Below are positions 7,677-14,662 of a DNA stretch of 18,956 bases, piece by piece; positions within the stretch are counted from its first letter, which is position 1, and every line of letters starts with the position of its first letter. Origin of the DNA: Nitrososphaeria archaeon. GTDB lineage: Archaea; Thermoproteota; Nitrososphaeria; JACIWG01. The stretch covers positions 646 through 19,601 of the forward strand of contig JACIWG010000013.1 in NCBI GenBank assembly GCA_014361085.1, in the 5' to 3' direction. A model generated the notes under the pieces. The model worked only from the letters and a program-made list of their open reading frames with translations. It did no database searches and was not told where the DNA came from. The position numbers were made by a program, and so were the translations under genes.

Positions 7677-7685
7677 CTACTGGAA

Positions 7686-7697
7686 GTTTAAATTTTT
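7686..7697 (+). promoter_or_regulatory. Candidate TATA element of the FtsZ-like gene
   Basis: GTTTAAATTTTT lies about 50 nt before the ATG at 7742, predicting a start site near 7717 and a leader of about 25 nt. No Shine-Dalgarno motif is seen in that leader. Confidence 0.35.
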
Positions 7698-7741
7698 AGT
7701 CCTATACCGTTAATTCCCATATTGGTTAAACTTGGCTTGCT

Positions 7742-8734
7742 ATGCAAAAGTATGATTTTGCAATAATCGGAGTCGGTACAGCAGGCAAAAGAATATTAGA
7801 AAAGATTTCTTACAAAATTTCTGACGGAATATTATTGGCATTAGATGATACTGAATGGAGGTTAAGTGGAAATAGGGTTAAAGAGATAAGATTGAACGTG
7901 AATTTTGAGAGAACTTCGAAGAAGATTAAGTTGGAAGCATATAAGGTTGGAAAAAGTTTGGTTGAAGAAGTTGATGGTGTTAGAAACATTGTTATAGTTT
8001 CCGGCCTAGGAGGAGTATTCGGCTCCTCAGCAGCGCCAATTGTCGCAAACGTGTTGAGAGAATCTGGTAAAAGGGTTTTAGGGATCTCGATTATGCCTTT
8101 CAAGTTTGAAAAGAGTAGACTATTTAGGGCTGCGGTAGCTTTAAGAAAGATGAAGATCGCATGTGATGGTGTAATTGTTATAGGTAACGGCGAGTTTATT
8201 GAGAAGGCGCCTAAAACACCTCTATTCAAGGCATATGAGCTTGAAAATGAGTGGATTGGAAATTTTATTTCAAAATTGTTTGATAGAGAGAATATTTATG
8301 GAATAAATTCTGGAGAAACTTACAGGCTTGCTTCTGAAGGAAACACAGTACTTGGTGTTGGTGTTGGAGAGGGTACGGGAATGGCTGAAGAGGCTACAAC
8401 AAGGGCAACCCTTTCCCTGAGAAGGCAAAGTGGTTCAGACGCTAGAGAAGCCCTAGTTTATGTTGTAGGATGGAAAGAAATTTCTTTAGGAGATGTTTCA
8501 ACAATTGTTACAACATTCAGGGGTATAACATGCTGTGAAGGAGAGATTAAGGTCGGCTATTACCCGAATGGTGAAAGAAGCTTGACGGTCTACGCTTTAG
8601 CAGCTGTTACTGAAACAAAGTTTGATGAATGGGATCCTGTACAGAAGATTTTAAAGGATAGAGAACTTGACTTTGACGTTTACGCTGACATGAGTGTAGA
8701 CTGCGAGTTTTTGGGAATAAAGGTATTGGACTAG
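7742..8734 (+). CDS. Divergent FtsZ/tubulin-superfamily protein lacking GTPase signatures
   Basis: Protein of 330 aa. The Rossmann start YDFAIIGVGTAGKRILEKI (4-22) parallels the FtsZ nucleotide-binding strand and T1 loop. MPFKFEKSRLFRAAVALRK (118-136) followed by DGVIVIGNGEF (142-152) strongly resembles the FtsZ segment PFxFEGxxR...A...L...D..IVI.N..L. The C-terminal half (235-330) fits the activation domain. The tubulin signature GGGTGTG has become GGVFGSS (90-96), though the following AAPIVA matches. The T7 synergy loop NxDFADV is replaced near 188-195 by INSGETYR, so the catalytic aspartates are missing. GTP hydrolysis is therefore unlikely; a polymer cap, regulator or membrane scaffold is conceivable. 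Its stop codon overlaps the convergent PHP gene in CTAG. Fold assignment is fairly sure; function is unknown. Confidence 0.75.
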   Translation: MQKYDFAIIGVGTAGKRILEKISYKISDGILLALDDTEWRLSGNRVKEIRLNVNFERTSKKIKLEAYKVGKSLVEEVDGVRNIVIVSGLGGVFGSSAAPIVANVLRESGKRVLGISIMPFKFEKSRLFRAAVALRKMKIACDGVIVIGNGEFIEKAPKTPLFKAYELENEWIGNFISKLFDRENIYGINSGETYRLASEGNTVLGVGVGEGTGMAEEATTRATLSLRRQSGSDAREALVYVVGWKEISLGDVSTIVTTFRGITCCEGEIKVGYYPNGERSLTVYALAAVTETKFDEWDPVQKILKDRELDFDVYADMSVDCEFLGIKVLD

Positions 8735-9363
8735 TGTATTTTCTTCAAAATCCTTTTGGCAGTCAATTTAATCATATGAGTTAATGGTCTTCTACTACCA
8801 TATGGTAAACCCTTCCCACAGAAAACCTTTTCAATAGCTTCATCAACTGATGAAGCTTCTACTTCAACATAGCATAGGCCAACATCTTCTGGAATGTGAG
8901 CGTCGCTTCCAGCAACCATTGGAAGATTAAGCTTCTCTGCAAGAGAAAATGCTTTAGAAGAAGAGCTTTTGAATAGAAATGATGCAGAATTATATACTTC
9001 TATTGCGTCAGGAAAAATTTGTCCCCCACTTCTATGAAAGATTCTATCAAATGGATGAGCCCATATAGCGTATCCTCCAGCCTCGTGAACCACTTCAACA
9101 GGATTTTGGTAGGCTGCTTTTGGATTAAAGTGCTTCTTTGGAAGCACACAGACGACATGGCCTACAAGGGTCCTCAACTCTATCGCTGGAATAAGGTGAA
9201 CCCCGTTAACTTCCAAAATTTCTTTCAGGGAAAAATTGTCATGGTCTGCTATTACAACAGCATCTATATTCCTTCTTCTAGCAAAATAGGAGATCTCCTG
9301 AAAGGAGCCTATAGCGTCATCAGAGTTTTCACTGTGCACATGAAAGTCTATTCTATATTTCAT
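8731..9363 (-). CDS. PHP-domain metal-dependent phosphoesterase
   Basis: Protein of 210 aa consisting of a single PHP domain. Metal-binding motifs are H8 and H10 in DFHVHS, D15/D16, H41 in ADHD, E62 in AIE, H103 in AHP, and D154/H156 in GSDAH, so the trinuclear site looks complete. Relatives act on phosphodiester or phosphate-monoester bonds, for example TrpH/RNase AM-type nucleases and histidinol phosphatases. It lacks the inserted domain of longer TrpH-like proteins, so substrate is open. The start ATG overlaps the stop of the MetRS beta-like gene in ATGA, so it is translationally coupled as the last gene of the MetRS operon. This hints at a role around tRNA or nucleotides, but that is inference. 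Confidence 0.88.
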   Translation of the reverse strand: MKYRIDFHVHSENSDDAIGSFQEISYFARRRNIDAVVIADHDNFSLKEILEVNGVHLIPAIELRTLVGHVVCVLPKKHFNPKAAYQNPVEVVHEAGGYAIWAHPFDRIFHRSGGQIFPDAIEVYNSASFLFKSSSSKAFSLAEKLNLPMVAGSDAHIPEDVGLCYVEVEASSVDEAIEKVFCGKGLPYGSRRPLTHMIKLTAKRILKKIH

Positions 9364-9695
9364 GTAACCTTGCTTCCTGCTTGAACAGGCCTGTCCGGTA
9401 TAAGGAGTGAAACTTTAGATGGATCCTGTCTATCTATTGCAGCCAAGAGCATGACCTGGCTTTCAAAACCAAACATCTTTCTAGGCTTCAAGTTCATTAC
9501 AGCAGCAACCATCTTGTTCAAAAGCTCTTCATGACTATAGTATTCAGCAAGGCCTGCAACACAGCTTTTAACGTCGCCGCCGAAATCGATTTCAAGATGT
9601 AAAAGTTTTTTTGCACCAGGAACCCTTTCAGCCTTCACAATCAATCCAACCCTTATATCAAGCTTTGCAAAATCTCCAAAATCTAGTAGACTCAA
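9360..9695 (-). CDS. Free-standing MetRS beta subunit / tRNA-binding OB-fold protein
   Basis: Protein of 111 aa, matching the EMAP-II/Trbp111-like OB fold appended to the C-terminus of bacterial MetRS. Signatures are the FAKLDIRVGLIVKAERVPGA segment (about 9-28), KKLLHLEIDFG, and NLKPRKMFGFESQVMLLAA near 68-86. Such proteins bind the elbow of tRNA non-specifically and raise MetRS affinity. Many archaea encode this domain as a separate gene. The start is TTG at 9695, overlapping the MetRS stop in TTGA. The immediate linkage makes a MetRS partner role very likely. Confidence 0.94.
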   Translation of the reverse strand: MSLLDFGDFAKLDIRVGLIVKAERVPGAKKLLHLEIDFGGDVKSCVAGLAEYYSHEELLNKMVAAVMNLKPRKMFGFESQVMLLAAIDRQDPSKVSLLIPDRPVQAGSKVT

Positions 9696-11377
9696 CTTCC
9701 ACCACCAGACCTAAACCTTTCAAGTGTACTTAAAACTTCCTCTTTAGAAAGCTTCCGGAATATTGGTGGAAAACGTTTTATAGAAATCGGGTACTTGAAA
9801 TCTGATTTCACACCATCCCATCCAGTAGACAGTATAGGCTCATGTTCTGAAAGATTCTTCCACAAAATTTCTGAAGTTGAAGGCATTATCGGATAAAGTT
9901 CTACAGCTAGAACACGAATTAGCCTCAAAAGAGAGTACACTATAGATATGGCTTTTGAAGGATTCTCCTTGAAAAGCTTCCAAGGCTCCTTCTCGTTCAA
10001 AAACCTGTTACCTTCCTCAGCCTGATAAAGTGTTTCCTTTACAGCACGCTGTATCCTAAAGTCCTCATATAGGGAGGCGATTTCATCATGTCTTTCAAGT
10101 GTGGATTCAATAAACCTTTTACAGTCTCCATCAACTTCAGGAGGAGATTCAAGCCGCCCATCGCAGAATCTTTCAAAACATACAATTGACCTGTTTACAA
10201 GATTACCTATCACATTATTAAGGTCATTGTTAACCTTTTCAATAAAAAGGTCGAGTTTAAAGTTTACGTCACCACCTTCAGGCCTAAGAGATAGGAGAAC
10301 ATACCTCCAATAGTCTGCTGGAGCAACTTCAAGAGCTTCGTCAATCCATATTCCAATTCGCCTGCTTTTAGAAAACTTTTGACCCTCAAACATTAGAAAG
10401 TCAGTTGAGTCTACAGCGTATGGAAGATTATAGCCTTCTCCCGTTCCAATAAGTAGTGCTGGCAAAATTATTGTATGAAATGGAATATTATCTTTTCCAA
10501 TAAAGTAGACTGTTTTAGAGTTTTTATCGAACCAAAAACTTTTCCACCCATCTGGGTCACCCAATTTCTCAAAATATTCGATTGTAGCTGAAACATATCC
10601 TAGGACAGCCTCCATCCAAACATATATTGTCTTACCTTCAGCACCCTCAAATGGAGCTGGAATACCCCATTTAGAGTCTCTTGTAAGAGACCTAGCCTTC
10701 AAACCTTCTTCAACAAGCTTTAGACTGAAACTTCTAGCTATATCTGAAAGGTGAATGTCATCACTCAAAAGGTATTCTTTAACCCTTTCACTTAACCTTG
10801 GAAGGTCAAAGAACCACTGTCTAGTCTCCTTCAAGTAAACTGGACCATGGCATATTACACAAACAGGGTTTACAAGAAGTTCTGGCTCAAGAGGCCTACC
10901 GCAGCCATCACACTGGTCACCTCTAGCGTTCCTGAAACCACAGTATGGGCATTCACCTTCAACAAACCTGTCAGGTAGAAAACGCTTATCCCTTTCACAG
11001 TAGTGAACTTTTTCAGACGACTCATATATGTAACCGTTTCTCTGAAGTTTAAGGTAAAAGTCTTGCACAAACTTTATGTGAACAGGATTTTCTGTACGAG
11101 TATAGTTGTCATATGAAATATTCCATTTTTCGAAGAGACCTTTTATTCTTTTATGGTTTCTGTCAGCAAATTCTTTAACAGAAAGTCCTGCCTTAAATGC
11201 TTCAACTTCAACCGGTGTACCATGCTCATCTGAGCCAGAAACATAAAGAACCTCGTGACCTTTAAGCCGAAGATATCTAGCGAAAGCGTCGCCTGAAAGT
11301 ATTGAGCCTATCATGTTACCTAGATGCGGGGTTACAGAAGAGTACGGCCAAGCTGATGTTACAAGCCATCTAGCCAA
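9692..11377 (-). CDS. metG: Methionyl-tRNA synthetase
   Basis: Protein of 561 aa, class Ia synthetase charging tRNA-Met. The first signature is HLGN (18-21, the HIGH motif) after SAWPYSSVTP, and the KMSKS loop is KFSKS (334-338). Zinc-knuckle cysteines are C143/C146, C156/C159 and C173/C176, with C127 nearby; the ARGDQCDGCG segment is characteristic of archaeal MetRS. The helical anticodon-binding domain follows to the C-terminus. The beta OB-fold domain is not fused but is the next gene. TTG at 11377 is the only usable start because an in-frame TGA lies three codons upstream, and a TATA box 25 nt upstream makes it leaderless. Confidence 0.97.
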   Translation of the reverse strand: MARWLVTSAWPYSSVTPHLGNMIGSILSGDAFARYLRLKGHEVLYVSGSDEHGTPVEVEAFKAGLSVKEFADRNHKRIKGLFEKWNISYDNYTRTENPVHIKFVQDFYLKLQRNGYIYESSEKVHYCERDKRFLPDRFVEGECPYCGFRNARGDQCDGCGRPLEPELLVNPVCVICHGPVYLKETRQWFFDLPRLSERVKEYLLSDDIHLSDIARSFSLKLVEEGLKARSLTRDSKWGIPAPFEGAEGKTIYVWMEAVLGYVSATIEYFEKLGDPDGWKSFWFDKNSKTVYFIGKDNIPFHTIILPALLIGTGEGYNLPYAVDSTDFLMFEGQKFSKSRRIGIWIDEALEVAPADYWRYVLLSLRPEGGDVNFKLDLFIEKVNNDLNNVIGNLVNRSIVCFERFCDGRLESPPEVDGDCKRFIESTLERHDEIASLYEDFRIQRAVKETLYQAEEGNRFLNEKEPWKLFKENPSKAISIVYSLLRLIRVLAVELYPIMPSTSEILWKNLSEHEPILSTGWDGVKSDFKYPISIKRFPPIFRKLSKEEVLSTLERFRSGGGS

Positions 11378-11398
11378 GAGCCTTCAACCAGCACCCTT

Positions 11399-11406
11399 CT
11401 ATAAAG
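11399..11406 (-). promoter_or_regulatory. TATA box of the MetRS operon
   Basis: On the minus strand CTTTATAG is centred about 25 nt before the TTG start at 11377. This predicts a leaderless transcript for the metG, OB-fold and PHP operon and supports the TTG start. Confidence 0.5.
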
Positions 11407-11436
11407 GTCAAGATTATAATGTTTCCTAAAACTATT

Positions 11437-12768
11437 TTAAGAGACACGTATCCTGGAAACTAGGCTTTCCTTAACCCTTTCAACCTCTTCCAGAAAGCTT
11501 TCCATGTCTACACCAACTATCTTTCTGTCTTCGACGACAATTTTGCCGTTAACTATAACGGTCCTGACATCAGATGCTCTAGCAGAATATATTAGGTGAG
11601 CGAAGATGTCGTGAACAGGCCTCGCATGTGGCACTTTAAGGTCTAAAAGTACGATGTCAGCAAGGTAGCCTGGCCTTATTGCTCCAAGGTCATCGTATCC
11701 GAGAGCCTTTGCACCATATTCTGTCGCAAGCTTAAACGCTTCCCTTGAGGGGAGAAGTGTTGGGTCACCATGCAAGCCCTTAACTAAAAGTGTAACAATC
11801 TTCATCGTCTCAAACATGTCCAGAGTGTTATTTGATGCAGGCCCATCTGTTCCAAGAGATACTGTTAAACCATCTTTTATAAGCTTGATAATGTCAGCCA
11901 CACCCATTCCAAGTTTAAGATTAGATACTGGATTAAGAGATGGTTTTACATCAAAAGCCTTCATTACCCTAACATCTTCTTCAGTTAAATGTATGGTGTG
12001 GGCCATAACAAGGTCTCTTGAGAGCACACCCAGCCTTGAAAGGTAGACTACAACCCCGCCTGACACGTCAACGTTAAAAGCTTCTTTTACAACAGAAGCT
12101 TCCTCCCTAGACTCGGCTACATGAGTGTGTAAAATGATCTTTCCCCTTTCACCGTAAAGGCTGTTTAACTTCTTTTGAAGCTCAAATGCCATTTTATAGG
12201 AGACAGGGCCCGTAGAGTATGGGGCGTGGGGACACACGCTTACACGTAGGCGACCATTGTCTCTACCATGCCATTTTCTAGCCATTTCTTCAGTAATCTT
12301 TAAACCTGATTCCACAGTCTTTTCGAAGAAACCGTGTCCAACAGTAGCCCTTATTCCAGCCTTCTCGAAAGCATGCAGTTCGCTTCCATCTTCTGAGTAA
12401 AAGTACATTGAATTCAATGTTGTAGCCCCGAAAAGAAGTGACTCGTATGCTGCAAGCTGAGCGCCTACTTCAATATCTTTTGGAGTTAGAGTGGATTCAG
12501 CGGGCCATATTCTCTTGTTCAGCCAATCAAATAGTGGAAGGTCTTCAGCATAGCCTCTGAATATTGTCATGGCAGCATGTGTGTGAGTGTTTACTAGGCC
12601 AGGTATTACTGCACAGCCTCTTGCATTAATACGCTCAAATCCTTGAAAACGTTTTCTTAACTCGCTTGAATCTCCTACTGCAACTATCCTATTACCTTCT
12701 ACCGCGACAGCGCCATCGAATATAACCTTGTCTGACACAACTATGCCACCGTCTACAAGAAGGTTCAT
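11437..12768 (-). CDS. Amidohydrolase, 5'-methylthioadenosine/S-adenosylhomocysteine deaminase family
   Basis: Protein of 443 aa in the MtaD/DadD (TrzA/AtzA-type) amidohydrolase family, which hydrolytically deaminates the 6-amino group of MTA, SAH or 5'-deoxyadenosine. Metal ligands are H62 and H64 in NTHTHAAM, H216 in HTHVAES, probably H257 in AHTIH, and D308 in SLGTDGPASNN. E219 is the expected acid/base. The segment FRGYAEDLPLFDWLNKRIWPAE (69-90) is typical of MTA/SAH deaminases rather than cytosine or guanine deaminases. The ATG overlaps the stop of the upstream phosphorylase gene in ATGA, so the two enzymes are made together. A two-step salvage of MTA to methylthioinosine and then hypoxanthine is implied. 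The exact nucleoside preference cannot be read. Confidence 0.88.
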   Translation of the reverse strand: MNLLVDGGIVVSDKVIFDGAVAVEGNRIVAVGDSSELRKRFQGFERINARGCAVIPGLVNTHTHAAMTIFRGYAEDLPLFDWLNKRIWPAESTLTPKDIEVGAQLAAYESLLFGATTLNSMYFYSEDGSELHAFEKAGIRATVGHGFFEKTVESGLKITEEMARKWHGRDNGRLRVSVCPHAPYSTGPVSYKMAFELQKKLNSLYGERGKIILHTHVAESREEASVVKEAFNVDVSGGVVVYLSRLGVLSRDLVMAHTIHLTEEDVRVMKAFDVKPSLNPVSNLKLGMGVADIIKLIKDGLTVSLGTDGPASNNTLDMFETMKIVTLLVKGLHGDPTLLPSREAFKLATEYGAKALGYDDLGAIRPGYLADIVLLDLKVPHARPVHDIFAHLIYSARASDVRTVIVNGKIVVEDRKIVGVDMESFLEEVERVKESLVSRIRVS

Positions 12769-13505
12769 GTGGAACCAGCCTCTAGAACCTTTATTGCTTC
12801 AAAAACAAGCTTCTTAACCTTCTCCTGAGCCTTAACCATTATATCCATAACCATTTCATGAGATATCTGGTTGATTATGCCTGCAGCATAGTTTGTGACA
12901 ATAGCTATAGAAGCATATTCTATTCCAGCCTCCCTTGCAAGAAAAACTTCTGGAGCGCCTGTCATTCCAACAACATCAGCTCCTAAAATCTTGAAAGCCC
13001 TAATTTCGGCTGCAGTCTCATATCTTGGGCCTTCAGTGCAAACATATGTGCCCTTTTGGTAAACTTTAATTTGCAAACGTTTACTTGCATCAATTATGGC
13101 TGACCTAACCTTGTCAGAGTAGGGGCGTGTTACGTCTGTGAAAACAACTTTACCATCATCTCCTTCATAAAATGTTGACTTCCTAGACTTTGTAAAATCT
13201 ATTATCTGGTCGGGAAGCAAAAATGTTCCCGGAGAAAATCTCCTATTTAGGGAGCCTACAGCATTTGTTGCAAACGCATACTCTACACCAAATTTTTTGA
13301 GAGAATATATGTTTGCACGATAGTTTATTCTATGAGGTGGAACAGTGTAGCCTATACCATGTCTTGGTAGAAAGAAGAGGCTTTCAAAATCCCTTATAGA
13401 ATAGAGTTCAGCAACACCATAAGGTGTTTCAACCTCAAACTTTTCAGATAGTTCGAAAATGTTTCCCATACCTGTTCCAGCTATTACAGCATACTTTGAA
13501 CGCAT
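12765..13505 (-). CDS. Methylthio-nucleoside phosphorylase (MTAP/PNP family; likely methylthioinosine-type)
   Basis: Protein of 246 aa from ATG 13505. The longer frame from a TTG at 13547 is rejected: the family begins with a strand and a GTGMG phosphate loop (10-14 here), and a TATA box lies 25 nt before ATG 13505. Signatures include RHG (48-50) with PPHRINYRAN, NAVGSL, TEGPRYETAAE (157-167) and VGMTGAPE (179-186). It cleaves methylthio-nucleosides with phosphate to a free base and methylthioribose-1-phosphate. The base-recognition loop is TNYAAG, with N205 where 6-aminopurine MTA phosphorylases carry Asp. Asn favours 6-oxopurines, consistent with a methylthioinosine substrate supplied by the coupled deaminase. 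Plain purine nucleoside phosphorylase is the alternative. Confidence 0.88.
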   Translation of the reverse strand: MRSKYAVIAGTGMGNIFELSEKFEVETPYGVAELYSIRDFESLFFLPRHGIGYTVPPHRINYRANIYSLKKFGVEYAFATNAVGSLNRRFSPGTFLLPDQIIDFTKSRKSTFYEGDDGKVVFTDVTRPYSDKVRSAIIDASKRLQIKVYQKGTYVCTEGPRYETAAEIRAFKILGADVVGMTGAPEVFLAREAGIEYASIAIVTNYAAGIINQISHEMVMDIMVKAQEKVKKLVFEAIKVLEAGST

Positions 13506-13524
13506 ACAGGGGATAACATTTAAC

Positions 13525-13534
13525 AAATATATTT
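13525..13534 (-). promoter_or_regulatory. TATA box of the phosphorylase-deaminase operon
   Basis: AAATATATTT, itself palindromic, is centred about 25 nt before the ATG at 13505. It predicts a leaderless mRNA and argues against the upstream TTG start at 13547, which would place the TATA box inside the gene. Confidence 0.5.
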
Positions 13535-13570
13535 CCCTTACTATCAAAAGAAAATCAATAGGGGGAGAAA

Positions 13571-13580
13571 ATTATTATAA
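13571..13580 (+). promoter_or_regulatory. Candidate TATA element of the aIF2-beta operon
   Basis: ATTATTATAA is centred about 36 nt before the proposed TTG start at 13612, giving a leader of about 10 nt that contains a purine-rich AGAAGAAG. A second candidate, TTTATA at 13588-13593, would sit about 22 nt upstream and give a leaderless mRNA. Confidence 0.35.
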
Positions 13581-13611
13581 CTGGGACTTTATAGAGCATT
13601 GCAGAAGAAGA

Positions 13612-14025
13612 TTGAGCCTATCATATGATGAGCTTCTGAAAAGGTTAAGGGATAAGGCTAAGCCAGTGGAAGCTAAGAAGGAGTGGAGGCTGGAACTTCC
13701 TAAAGTAGACATATTATGGCTTGGAAACAAGACCATAATAAGAAATTATATGGAATTTCCCAAGATTCTAAGAAGAGATCCTAACAAGTTTCTAATGTAC
13801 TTGGCTAAAAAGCTTGCAGTACCAGCATCCCTAGATGGAGAAAGAGCAATACTCATAGGCAGAAGAGATGAGAGGACTATAACGGCTGTCATAGAAAAGT
13901 ATGTTAACGAGAGAGTAAAGTGTCCAGTATGCGGAAGCCCTGACACAACCCTTACGAAAGAAAAGAGGCTCGAATTTCTAGTATGTGAAGCATGCGGCAG
14001 CAAGTCTCCTATTGGTGAAAAGTGA
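13612..14025 (+). CDS. Translation initiation factor aIF2 subunit beta
   Basis: Protein of 137 aa from TTG 13612, the normal length for archaeal aIF2-beta. The frame is open further upstream, but the next start, ATG 13459, lies inside the divergent phosphorylase gene and would add 51 residues with no family counterpart. From the TTG the protein begins MSLSYDELLKRL, like the aIF2-gamma-binding N-terminal helix. The alpha/beta core has LGNKTIIRNY (37-46) and the C-terminal zinc ribbon is C104/C107 and C125/C128. With aIF2-alpha and gamma it delivers initiator Met-tRNA to the small subunit. The stop TGA directly abuts the TTG of the next gene. Confidence 0.93.
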   Translation: MSLSYDELLKRLRDKAKPVEAKKEWRLELPKVDILWLGNKTIIRNYMEFPKILRRDPNKFLMYLAKKLAVPASLDGERAILIGRRDERTITAVIEKYVNERVKCPVCGSPDTTLTKEKRLEFLVCEACGSKSPIGEK

Positions 14026-14343
14026 TTGACTGAAGAGAAAAAGTATATTGTTCGTGTAATAAGTGCACCACATTATAAGATAGTTAACGTCTGCGACGAA
14101 GAAGTCTTCGGACTCACCCTAGAGGAGGGTGGGCTCGTGATAAGGATTTCAAAAGAATTTTATGAAGGGGAAAGGGTTGGAGAAGATGAGCTACTAAAGA
14201 TTTTAAAAGAGTCTTCGATAATAAATCTTACTGGAGAAAGGTGTGTTTCTTTAGCAATAAATAGGGGGTTCGCGCACAAGGATGCGGTTAAAAAGGTTAA
14301 AAGTGTACCATTTCTTATGATATTCAAGTTTACGAGGTGGTAG
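14026..14343 (+). CDS. DUF424 protein, conserved archaeal neighbour of aIF2-beta
   Basis: Protein of 105 aa. It matches the uncharacterised archaeal DUF424 family: a short beta-rich start, CDEEVFGLTLEEGG (24-37), an FYEGERV segment (46-52), NLTGERCVSLAINRG (67-81), and a KVKSVPFLMIF C-terminus. No catalytic motif, membrane helix or metal ligand set is evident. The TTG start directly follows the aIF2-beta stop with no spacer, implying translational coupling. Its last codons overlap the possible GTG start of aIF1A. Position between two initiation factors suggests a role in initiation or ribosome function. No biochemical activity is known to me. Confidence 0.85.
   Translation: MTEEKKYIVRVISAPHYKIVNVCDEEVFGLTLEEGGLVIRISKEFYEGERVGEDELLKILKESSIINLTGERCVSLAINRGFAHKDAVKKVKSVPFLMIFKFTRW
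14334..14339 (+). promoter_or_regulatory. Shine-Dalgarno site GAGGTG of aIF1A
   Basis: GAGGTG is a perfect match to the archaeal anti-Shine-Dalgarno complement and ends 6 nt before the TTG at 14346. It selects that TTG over the GTG at 14337, which overlaps the motif itself. Confidence 0.6.
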
Positions 14344-14345
14344 GT

Positions 14346-14657
14346 TTGGGAAAGAGGAAGGTTTTAAGCGAGGAAGAGTTGAAGGAACTTGTTCTCCCAG
14401 CGGAAGGAGAGCTTTTAGGTGTTGTTGTAAAGCTTATGGGAAGCGACCATGTTCTTGTAAAGTGTACTGATGGGAAAACTCGTATTGGAAGGATTATAGG
14501 CAAGCTTAAGAGAAAGATTTGGATAAGAGAAGGTGATGTAGTACTTGTTGCGCCATGGGAGTTTAAAAGTGATGAGAGAGCTGATGTTATATGGCGCTAT
14601 ACTGTAGCGCAGGTTGACTGGCTTAAAGCAAACGGGTACCTTCCAGAAGAGTTGTAG
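14346..14657 (+). CDS. Translation initiation factor aIF1A
   Basis: Protein of 103 aa from TTG 14346, an S1-like OB-fold factor that binds the A site of the small ribosomal subunit and promotes start-codon selection. The family core is visible as LPAEGELLGVVVKLMGSDHV (17-36), KCTDGKTRIGRI and KLKRKIWIREGDVVLVAPW (53-71), then a short acidic tail ending YLPEEL. A GTG at 14337 would add only MVG. The proposed start gives the MGKRK-type basic N-terminus usual for the family and has a well-spaced Shine-Dalgarno motif. It lies third in a tight run between DUF424 and RIO1. Confidence 0.95.
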   Translation: MGKRKVLSEEELKELVLPAEGELLGVVVKLMGSDHVLVKCTDGKTRIGRIIGKLKRKIWIREGDVVLVAPWEFKSDERADVIWRYTVAQVDWLKANGYLPEEL

Positions 14658-14662
14658 AATTG

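Noticed and set aside
7810..8229. Minus-strand open frame of 139 aa
   Set aside because: It is antisense to the FtsZ-like gene and shows Ser/Leu/Pro/Asn-rich shadow composition without motifs.
9019..9384. Plus-strand open frame of 121 aa
   Set aside because: It is antisense to the PHP gene, whose metal-binding motifs are complete, so it is a shadow frame.
13506..13547. N-terminal extension of the nucleoside phosphorylase from TTG 13547
   Set aside because: It adds 14 residues with no family counterpart and would contain the TATA box that fits ATG 13505.
13459..13611. N-terminal extension of aIF2-beta from ATG 13459
   Set aside because: It would overlap the divergent phosphorylase gene, cross that gene's promoter, and add 51 residues absent from archaeal aIF2-beta.
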